Origin: Bacillus_I endophytica_A
GTDB lineage: Bacteria; Bacillota; Bacilli; Bacillales; Bacillaceae_H
Assembly (NCBI RefSeq): GCF_026790145.1
Contig: NZ_JALAMS010000011.1
Coordinates: 62,001 to 126,000 of the forward strand
Reading direction: 5' to 3'
Length of the DNA stretch: 64,000 nt
The notes beneath the pieces were generated by a model, which worked only from the letters and a program-made list of their open reading frames with translations, searched no databases and was not told where the DNA came from. The translations under genes and the position numbers were made by a program. Each line of letters starts with the position of its first letter. Position 1 is the stretch's first letter. Shown here in pieces: positions 57,437 to 64,000 of the stretch.

Positions 57437-60034
57437 TTACTCATATCCAAGATCATTTAATGCTTTTTCAGCATTTGCTACTGTTTCTTCTCCTACATGC
57501 GTGCCCTTTTCAGCAATGACTTTATAATAAACTGCTGCTTTCTTTTGCTCTTCTTCACTTCCTGTACTCCATGTTTGAGCTTGTGCTAACATACTGCTTA
57601 TCTGAGCATCATAACGCTGTTGAACTTTTGCTTTTTCTTCATCAGACCAGCCTGTGTTTTCTGATGCTCCAACTGCTTCATCTAAGTAATAAAACACCTG
57701 TTGTGTGTGTTCTTCTACATTTTGTTCTTGTTTTTCTAAAGTGTTTACTCGATCAAGTATATCAATCACTGTCTTACGACTTTCTGCTTGAGTTTTTATA
57801 CTTTCGTCAAGACCTTTTACATTTACAATCAAGTTGTAAGTTTCAGTTTGTGCTGTAAGCTCTTTTTGCCCAGCTTCTTCTAGTAGGTGTTTTGCCGCTT
57901 TTTCAACAAGCGCTCCTCCTAGATTCTTCTCTGGATAAAGTCGATTTGCTTCACTTCCATATGCAATAGCTTCTTCGGTTTCACCAGCATTGTACTGTTT
58001 TTCACCTGCTGCAACATATCCATAAGCTGTTTTACGATCCGTAGCTGTTTGTGCGATATCTTCATTTACATCTTTTGCTGTTACCGTTAGAAGCTCATAT
58101 GCACGCTCAGCTTTTCCTTCATCCATCGCTACTGCTTTTTCACTTAAAGCTGTATTCGCTTTTTGTAGAACCCCTTTTGCTCCATCTGTTTCTTGACGTT
58201 TATAACCTTCATGAGCAAAAATAACGGCTTGTGTTGGATCCTCGTCAATTAGTTTTTCAGCTTGCATAGCTAAGCGATAGCCGTAAAACTCATCTTGTGC
58301 TTTTTCACTAATTTCACTTGGTACTGTTGATAAACCAGTTAAAGCAGCATAGCTTTGAGCAAGATGATCTTTCGTATACTTATCGTTATAAGCACTGTTG
58401 CTCTTCATCTGTTCTACAGATTGATCAAGAAGTTTTTCACTTGCTTCATCGATTATATCTTGAAGGTCTGGGTATTTCTCAACATATGCTGAAGCTTGTT
58501 GAAGCGTTTGAACATATTTTTGGTCTTCCATTAAATCTTCGAAAAACTCTTTTAACTTATCTTCATCATTTTCTTCATCTTCTTTTGGCTTTGTTGCATA
58601 TTCAATTTCTTGTTTCTCTTCAATAGCGGTTATCTCACTAAGAGTTCGTAATGCCTCACTTCGTTTGGCATCTGCTTCTTTACTCTCTTCTTCTGAGTAG
58701 TTCGCAACGAGTTGATAATTATTAATAGCGTTAATCAATTTTTGCTTGTTCGCTTCACGTTGGCTTTCCTCAAGTTTATTTGCTAGATTTGCAGCAGCTT
58801 CACTTGCTAGCTTGTCCGCTTCATCCATTACACTATTTTTTGCTTCTGTTAATTGTTGTTCATTACCATTAATAAGATCTGCAAATGTTCCAGCATAGTA
58901 AAGCTGATCTTTTGCGTCCCCGCCATCAATCACATACACATCAACATACTCTTCACGCGTAACTTTTTTAATCTCTGCTTGTAATTTTGCAAGCTCTGCG
59001 TTATATAACTGCGCTTCTTTACTATTAAGCTGTGATCTGTTTAATGATTGAATAAGCTGTTGGGCTACAAGAGTCTCACTTTTTGGATTTTTATAGCGTT
59101 CATTAAGCATTTGTTGCATTAAACTTACTACTTCTTCTTTTGATGTTTCTCCATTTCCATAATACAGAACGTCATCTTCTCTGTTTTGATTTGCATAATA
59201 GGCTAGGCGCTCATATGTGTCTTCTTGAATAGCAAGGGTAACGTTCTCAAGTGGCTTGTCTGGATTTTCATCCTCATCTCCTTGGCCTGAACCTTCATTC
59301 CCTTGGCCCGAACCTTCATTTCCTTGACCTGAACCTTCATTCCCTTGGCCCGAACCTTCATTTCCTTGACCTGAACCTTCATTTCCTTGGCCTGAACCTT
59401 CATTCCCTTGGCCTGAACCTTCATTTCCTTGGCCTGAACCTTCATTTCCTTGGCCTGTTTCGCTATCTCCTTTAGAAGTAATATCCTCACCAGTACCATT
59501 ATCATCTTCCCCTAAATCTAAACTACCATCTGAAAGCTTTGGATCATCAACATCTGGTAGTGGGGTCTGATTTAAATCCATTGGAAGCGTAACAACCGGA
59601 CCCTTCGACTTTCCTTCATCCTGCACCCCTGCTACAGCATCCTTCTTACTCACAACAGGCTCTGGAACATCTGGAAGCTCTGTTGGATCAATGCTTAGGA
59701 ATGTTAAAGGATCTTCTGATTTTGATGGGTTAAAAAGATAAGCAAACGGATCGCTTGATTTTGTTGCCGTTGTTTTATCTTTGCTATCTGTTTTCTTATC
59801 CTCACTGCTTTTATCTTTCTTTAATTCACTTAAGGCTTTCTCAAGGTCGCTTCCAATTTGCTCATCTGCTGTTTTTTCTTTTTTATCCTGCGTTGCTTCT
59901 GTCGCTACTTCTGGCTCCTGCTTTTTATTAAGCTGGATTGCCACTACGATAAGAACTGCAAGACAGATGGTGACAATGCCCCCGATAATCCATCTTGCTT
60001 TTGGTGACATTTTCTCATTTTGTTGTTCTTCCAC
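57437..60034 (-). CDS. Membrane-anchored protein with GQGNEGS repeat linker and long helical outer domain
   Basis: About 865 residues. A short cytosolic tail is followed by one membrane helix (WIIGGIVTICLAVLIVVAIQL, residues ~15-35), an acidic, Pro-rich linker, eight tandem GQGNEGS heptads (~194-255), then ~600 residues of Ala/Glu/Lys-rich helices in TPR-like pairs. The topology predicts that almost the whole protein faces outward. It starts at GTG 60034, 7 bases after GGGAGG, and only 15 bases after the kinase stop, so the two are cotranslated. No known family is recognised. Probably an outer scaffold of the secretion locus. Confidence 0.75.
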   Translation of the reverse strand: MEEQQNEKMSPKARWIIGGIVTICLAVLIVVAIQLNKKQEPEVATEATQDKKEKTADEQIGSDLEKALSELKKDKSSEDKKTDSKDKTTATKSSDPFAYLFNPSKSEDPLTFLSIDPTELPDVPEPVVSKKDAVAGVQDEGKSKGPVVTLPMDLNQTPLPDVDDPKLSDGSLDLGEDDNGTGEDITSKGDSETGQGNEGSGQGNEGSGQGNEGSGQGNEGSGQGNEGSGQGNEGSGQGNEGSGQGNEGSGQGDEDENPDKPLENVTLAIQEDTYERLAYYANQNREDDVLYYGNGETSKEEVVSLMQQMLNERYKNPKSETLVAQQLIQSLNRSQLNSKEAQLYNAELAKLQAEIKKVTREEYVDVYVIDGGDAKDQLYYAGTFADLINGNEQQLTEAKNSVMDEADKLASEAAANLANKLEESQREANKQKLINAINNYQLVANYSEEESKEADAKRSEALRTLSEITAIEEKQEIEYATKPKEDEENDEDKLKEFFEDLMEDQKYVQTLQQASAYVEKYPDLQDIIDEASEKLLDQSVEQMKSNSAYNDKYTKDHLAQSYAALTGLSTVPSEISEKAQDEFYGYRLAMQAEKLIDEDPTQAVIFAHEGYKRQETDGAKGVLQKANTALSEKAVAMDEGKAERAYELLTVTAKDVNEDIAQTATDRKTAYGYVAAGEKQYNAGETEEAIAYGSEANRLYPEKNLGGALVEKAAKHLLEEAGQKELTAQTETYNLIVNVKGLDESIKTQAESRKTVIDILDRVNTLEKQEQNVEEHTQQVFYYLDEAVGASENTGWSDEEKAKVQQRYDAQISSMLAQAQTWSTGSEEEQKKAAVYYKVIAEKGTHVGEETVANAEKALNDLGYE
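59278..59455 (-). repeat. 21-bp tandem repeats encoding GQGNEGS
   Basis: Eight 21-bp units, differing only at third codon positions (TTCCC/TTTCC, GGCC/GACC variants), in the linker of the membrane-anchored protein. Such in-frame repeats can vary in number between strains. Confidence 0.9.
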
Positions 60035-60049
60035 GTTGTTCCCTCCCAA

Positions 60050-62683
60050 TTAAAGTAAATTGCTTTCTTTCATCTTTTGAACAGCATCTTTTGAAGACTG
60101 AACATATTCTTCGTTATCATTCATTTCAATTACTTGGTTGAAGTAAGTTTCAGCTTCTTTGTATTGCTTTTCACCAAGCTTGAATTTAGCGTATACAAAC
60201 AGCGTATTGCTGCTGTTTGGATAGTCCTCACGCGCTGTCTTAAAGTACGCTTCAGCTCCTTTTTTATCTCCCACTTTGTTGCTAGCAAGAGCGGTGTTAA
60301 TGAGGAGGTTCTCACTTTTCACACCAAGACCTAATGCTGTTTTATAATCATCAAGCGCTTTTCGATATTGCGCTATGGACCCGTTATCGTTCAGCTCTGT
60401 AAGCAGTTGTCCGAAATCGTAGTGCATGCGTCCGAGACGCGCTAAAAGCTGTTCGTTTTTCGGTTCTTCTTTTAACACAACACCTAGAATGCTTATGCCT
60501 TCTTCATAGTTAGCTCGCTTTTGTTCATTTGTTGTACTTGGCATCGCATTAATAAGCGCATACGTATCTGAAAGGGCCTCAACATGGCGATCTCGCGTTC
60601 CTTCAAGCTCCACTGCTTTTTTATAGTACGTAAGAGCTTTATCATAACGCTCAACAATAGAGAAAAGCTCGCCTTTTAAATATTGATAAAGAGCTTGACT
60701 TTCAGCGTCATCTTGCGGAATATCTTCAACAATATAGTTTGCTTTATTTAGCTTGCCAATCGCAATATAGCTTTCAACTAAATCATGAACAAGGCGGTTG
60801 TAGTACGAGCTTTTCTTTGCTTCATATCCTTGTTCAAAATAAGAAATGGCTTTTGCATACGTTTTTTCTCTGTAGTAAGACTGCCCTGCTAGGTAGTTTG
60901 CTTTTTGACTACTTTTCGATAGCTCTTTTTGCTGAAATGCTTCATCAAAAAGCGTTGATGCTTTATCATTTTCACCTGTTGCTAAGTAAAGTTGACCAAG
61001 CTTCAAGTATACTTCAGGCTTTTTCTTTTGCTCCATTGCGCTCTTAAAATACTCTTCTGCTTGAAGGTAATCGCCTTTTTTATATGCTTCTGTTCCATGA
61101 GCAAGCGTTGTTTCCCACTTCTCATTTGCTGAATAACGGAAAGCCCAGACAGTAACGCCAATTGTGACAATAACAAGCGTCACAACAGAAATCATAATCC
61201 AGCGCTTTTTAACAAACGTGCCGACCTTTTGCTTGGCAGGTTTTTTTGCTTCTTGTGTAAAGGGTCTTGTTTGAATTGGTGTAACAGGACGTTTTTCTTC
61301 ATCTTCTTTCAGTAGTTCCTGAAATGTTTCAGTCGTTGATTTTTGCCCTGACTCCTCGTCCCGCTTTTCAGCAAGCTCGCTCATAATGAACTGAAGCTCT
61401 GTTTTAAAAGAAGGTTCAATGCTTGGCAGCATGCTTGCTCGTTTGTAAAAGAGAAGCGCTTGGTCATAGTCATAAAGCTTCTCAAAATGAGCAGCGGCCT
61501 CTAAGTAATCTTGGACAATAAAAGGTCTGCTGTTTTCTTCATAAGGATGATCAAGAAACATCTCAATCTCTTTAACAATTGATTTGTGTTCTTGAAAATG
61601 ATGAACAACATAGCGATACTCAAGTTCTGCTGCGTCTTTTTGACCTAATCCTTCAAATTTCGCCGCAATGTCAAGGTGGTCCTGAACCGATAATTCGTTA
61701 TCCCCTTTTTCACCTTGAATGCGTGTGACATCTTCTTCAACTCGATTTCTAACATTTTCAGGGAAAAGGTCATACCATTCCTTAAACGTTGGACAATCTT
61801 CTAACTTCTTACTCTTCCAAACTTTCTTGAACAAGTTCTTGCTTTCTGGTCCAAGCGTTCCACTTATTGTTTTTAATAGAAGCTTAAATCGATCATTGTT
61901 TTGGCCAATTTCATCTGGTTTAAAGTAGCTTGCATCATCTGCTTTATTTTTTCTCACTTCATCGCTATGCCAAGAGACCATCTCAGCTAGTAGTACAGCT
62001 CCTGAGAAACGATCCGCTTCCTTACACCATTTTCCTTCCTTAATATAGTAAGGGGCATATCCGAAAGATCCGCCTGGCAAAGACTTTGGTTTTGTCAGAT
62101 GTGGCGCATACATTTCTTCAACGTCAACAAATTCAATGTTTCCAATCCCATCTCTTCGTTCAGTTGAAAAGAATGGAAGAATAATATTACTTGAGGACAA
62201 ATCACAGTGTGCAAGTTCGCGCTGCTCTAACTCTCGTAAAATGTATGTAAACATACATGCTATGTATAAGCTTTCATCACTTGTTATCTTTTTTTCATCA
62301 ACAATAATGTCTGCCCATGTTGGACCTTCAATCCACGGCATCATTAAGGAATATTGCAAATCTTCATAAGTGGAAAGCAAATGCTCGTGTTCTTTTATTT
62401 CAACGACTTTTCGCGCACAAACGCGAAGGCCAGGCAGTTCTGCATATGGCTTAATATCTTGAGCAACCCCTACTTGATTGGGGCCTCTGAAGCGGTCGCG
62501 AAATACTTTAAGAGCTACAAAGTCTTTTCTCCCTGCTTTTGTTGTTTTAAGCTGATAGACGGTCCCTTGTCTGCCTTCTTGTCCGTAAGGCATATCTATT
62601 CCAACAACAGCAGGATGTTTTGTAAATGAGTAGGATGTCGAGAAAAGCTTAATCTCATCGCCAACTTCCGGATGAAAGCTCAT
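60050..62683 (-). CDS. Ser/Thr kinase with membrane span and outer TPR domain, EssB-like position
   Basis: 877 residues. Residues ~30-310 are a Hanks-type kinase: Gly loop GQEGRQGTVY, ATP Lys61 (FVALKVF), catalytic loop HCDLSSSN (Asp163, Asn168), metal site DVE (Asp189) and the ADRFSGAVLLAEM helix. A helical cytosolic linker with TPR-like parts follows, then one membrane helix (~497-517) and ~360 residues of TPRs outside. EssB/YukC of type VII systems has a dead kinase fold, a membrane span and an outer helical part; here the kinase keeps its catalytic residues and the outer part is far longer. ATG 62683 follows GAGGGT. Confidence 0.85.
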   Translation of the reverse strand: MSFHPEVGDEIKLFSTSYSFTKHPAVVGIDMPYGQEGRQGTVYQLKTTKAGRKDFVALKVFRDRFRGPNQVGVAQDIKPYAELPGLRVCARKVVEIKEHEHLLSTYEDLQYSLMMPWIEGPTWADIIVDEKKITSDESLYIACMFTYILRELEQRELAHCDLSSSNIILPFFSTERRDGIGNIEFVDVEEMYAPHLTKPKSLPGGSFGYAPYYIKEGKWCKEADRFSGAVLLAEMVSWHSDEVRKNKADDASYFKPDEIGQNNDRFKLLLKTISGTLGPESKNLFKKVWKSKKLEDCPTFKEWYDLFPENVRNRVEEDVTRIQGEKGDNELSVQDHLDIAAKFEGLGQKDAAELEYRYVVHHFQEHKSIVKEIEMFLDHPYEENSRPFIVQDYLEAAAHFEKLYDYDQALLFYKRASMLPSIEPSFKTELQFIMSELAEKRDEESGQKSTTETFQELLKEDEEKRPVTPIQTRPFTQEAKKPAKQKVGTFVKKRWIMISVVTLVIVTIGVTVWAFRYSANEKWETTLAHGTEAYKKGDYLQAEEYFKSAMEQKKKPEVYLKLGQLYLATGENDKASTLFDEAFQQKELSKSSQKANYLAGQSYYREKTYAKAISYFEQGYEAKKSSYYNRLVHDLVESYIAIGKLNKANYIVEDIPQDDAESQALYQYLKGELFSIVERYDKALTYYKKAVELEGTRDRHVEALSDTYALINAMPSTTNEQKRANYEEGISILGVVLKEEPKNEQLLARLGRMHYDFGQLLTELNDNGSIAQYRKALDDYKTALGLGVKSENLLINTALASNKVGDKKGAEAYFKTAREDYPNSSNTLFVYAKFKLGEKQYKEAETYFNQVIEMNDNEEYVQSSKDAVQKMKESNLL

Positions 62684-62761
62684 AAGCATACCCTCAATTC
62701 TTTTTTTAGTTAAAACAATTTACTCTTTATTTGAATAACGGCTCTTTGGTTTATCATAAGA

Positions 62762-62792
62762 AAGGCTAGCTACCTTTGCTGTAGCTAGCCTT
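62762..62792 (-). terminator. Terminator between the WXG100 and kinase genes
   Basis: AAGGCTAGCTAC / GTAGCTAGCCTT perfect 12-bp stem with a 7-base loop; the T tract is short (TTTCTTATG). It probably gives partial termination, leaving more WXG100 than kinase mRNA. Confidence 0.65.
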
Positions 62793-62807
62793 CCTCCAAT
62801 CATGGTC

Positions 62808-63080
62808 TTATTGACCGTCAACTTGACGGAAACGTGTTGCGATATCAGCTAACTCTTGACCAATGGAATCAAGTAACTGTGTATATGCTTCCATATGTTT
62901 TTGAGACTGTTCAAACTGTGTGAAGAAACGTTGTTTTGTTGCTCCATCCCAGCGTCCATCAAGAGACTGTAGTGCGTTTCTTAAAGTTGAACATTGTTGA
63001 CGACTTTGATCTGCACCGTTTTTAAACTGTCTTGAAATTCCATCTAGTTCTTCTGGTGAAACAAGAATTTTCATTGACAT
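62808..63080 (-). CDS. WXG100-family secreted protein (EsxA/YukE-like)
   Basis: 90-residue helical-hairpin protein: VSPEELDGISRQFKNGADQS, then the turn GRWDGAT with the W-x-G motif, and helix 2 ending IATRFRQVDGQ. WXG100 proteins are the small substrates/structural partners of type VII secretion. It follows the FtsK-type ATPase gene and precedes the kinase gene. The start MSMKIL at 63080 is 12 bases after AAGGAG; an earlier ATG (63107) overlaps that site. Confidence 0.92.
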   Translation of the reverse strand: MSMKILVSPEELDGISRQFKNGADQSRQQCSTLRNALQSLDGRWDGATKQRFFTQFEQSQKHMEAYTQLLDSIGQELADIATRFRQVDGQ

Positions 63081-63260
63081 AATATTTTGCAGCTCCTTTA
63101 TATTCAAATAGAGTAAATATATTACATGGAATAATATATTATAACTTTATAGGAAACTAAATAGTTTTAGAGGAATTTAAGTCTTTATAACTATCCAACT
63201 AAGGAATATACTACTAATTTCCCTTTGAATTAATTTTTTTGTGATTCTATAGTTCTAGTT

Positions 63261-64000
63261 CTATACACACCCAATTCGACATTTTTCAACAAATTCCTCA
63301 GTTTTCGATAATTTCGTAAGCAAGCTTTTTTGTTCTTCTTTGTCGAGGAATGGAAGAGCTGCTTTTATTTTCTCATGCTGTCCTCTTATAATAAAACCTT
63401 CTCCTGCTGGAAGCTCTTGGTCTGTTTCACTATGCGTTAACCTCATATTAAAGAAATAAAGGTCATTTGACATTGTTGAGCCAAGTAAAATGCCGGTAAA
63501 TTTCTTTTTAAGGTTTACAAACCATGTGTCATGGCCGTATGCTGTGAATCCTCCTACACTTCCAGCAAAGATAAAGTGTACATTTTTTTGCCGAGCTGTT
63601 TTAGTGATATTTTCAAGCTTTGGTTTGATGTTAAAGTCCATGGAAACTTGGCTCATAAAGTTCTCTCCATCATCAACAACAATAATGAGCGGTTTGTATG
63701 TTGGGCCCTCTTCATCTTGAAAACTTCCGAAATCAAGTGAAGCACCTTCTCGCGTTGCGAGTTCTCTTTCAATTTCATCAAAAAGCTCGTTTGCTTGCGT
63801 AAGATCTGTTGCATAGCCTTTTACATGTGGAAGCGAAGCAAGTGTAAGCATTCCATTGCGTTTTGGCTCAAGTTCGATAAGATATATGTCAATCTCATCA
63901 CTTCTAAATTGTCTACCCATTCCTAAAATCAATGTTTGGAGGAGAGCTGTTTTTCCTGACTCAACGCGTCCTGAGACAATAATATGGTTCTCCTCTTCAA
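63261..64000 (-). CDS. FtsK/SpoIIIE-type ATPase, EssC-like C-terminal part (5' end outside window)
   Basis: 246 codons of the last ATPase module of a type VII EssC/YukB-like motor. Walker A GRVESGKTALLQT lies at the window edge, followed by YLIELEPKRNGML, Walker B-like KPLIIVVDDGENF, and HFIFAGSVGGFTA. The reading frame runs off the right edge, so earlier FHA and FtsK domains, if any, are unseen. The gene order ATPase-WXG100-kinase is evidence for one secretion locus. Confidence 0.88.
   Translation of the reverse strand, partial: EEENHIIVSGRVESGKTALLQTLILGMGRQFRSDEIDIYLIELEPKRNGMLTLASLPHVKGYATDLTQANELFDEIERELATREGASLDFGSFQDEEGPTYKPLIIVVDDGENFMSQVSMDFNIKPKLENITKTARQKNVHFIFAGSVGGFTAYGHDTWFVNLKKKFTGILLGSTMSNDLYFFNMRLTHSETDQELPAGEGFIIRGQHEKIKAALPFLDKEEQKSLLTKLSKTEEFVEKCRIGCV

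Noticed and set aside
59203..59505. Repetitive frames on both strands opposite the GQGN repeat (KVQAKEM and LHFLGLN types)
   Set aside because: They are shadows of the 21-bp repeat in other frames; no ribosome sites, and the long membrane-protein frame explains the region.

Overview
The window reads as a low-GC Gram-positive chromosome of the family Bacillaceae (Bacillus or Priestia type). Evidence: AGGAGG-type ribosome sites before nearly every gene, sigma-A promoters, bidirectional intrinsic terminators, lipoprotein boxes, an S-layer (SLH) protein, a Spo0E-like peptide, and orthologues of B. subtilis YrhA/YrhB, MetNIQ, YusV, YhfK, GuaC and LicH. No rRNA, tRNA, CRISPR array or insertion sequence was seen. 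The species is an inference.

Layout. 0-10 kb is sulfur assimilation on the minus strand: O-acetylserine-dependent cystathionine synthase and lyase, a flavin monooxygenase, a MetNI transporter with two MetQ binding lipoproteins, an alpha/beta hydrolase broken by a stop codon, and a homocysteine synthase. 10-20 kb holds a degenerate orphan ABC ATPase behind an attenuator-like leader, a SulP transporter next to a candidate small RNA, an AI-2E family permease, small membrane proteins and a DASS anion transporter. 20-31 kb holds a Fur-controlled siderophore ABC ATPase, a PP2C phosphatase, a secreted M28 aminopeptidase, an SLH-anchored protein and cell-envelope proteins. 31-46 kb is mixed housekeeping and accessory material: TrhO, a SMI1-LRR protein, a lactonase, an RpiR/LicH pair, a sodium symporter, an Imm6-like protein, a MerR remnant, an HPr-like protein, an RraA-like protein and PurR-regulated guaC.

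46-55.2 kb is a compact catabolic locus for a four-carbon sugar acid. A KdgT-type permease, a DUF1537 kinase (DtnK-like) and PdxA2 would turn a tetronate into dihydroxyacetone phosphate. Around them lie extra copies of triose-phosphate isomerase, RpiB, class II fructose-bisphosphatase (GlpX) and a phosphofructokinase paralogue whose ATP/Mg site is altered, plus a DeoR repressor. A 14-bp perfect inverted repeat overlaps a near-consensus promoter in the central divergent intergenic region, and related motifs recur at the tpiA/deoR junction, which suggests one repressor for the whole locus. Cre-like sites add catabolite control.

55.9-64 kb is the most unusual part. It contains the C-terminal part of an EssC/FtsK-type ATPase, a WXG100 protein, an 879-residue protein with a catalytically complete-looking Ser/Thr kinase domain, one membrane span and an outer TPR domain, and an ~865-residue membrane-anchored protein with a Gly-Gln-Gly-Asn repeat linker. 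Downstream are a DraG-family ADP-ribosylglycohydrolase and a SUKH-3-like fragment. This looks like a variant type VII secretion locus in which a real kinase with an outer TPR arm stands where the EssB pseudokinase is usually found. The locus continues past the right edge.
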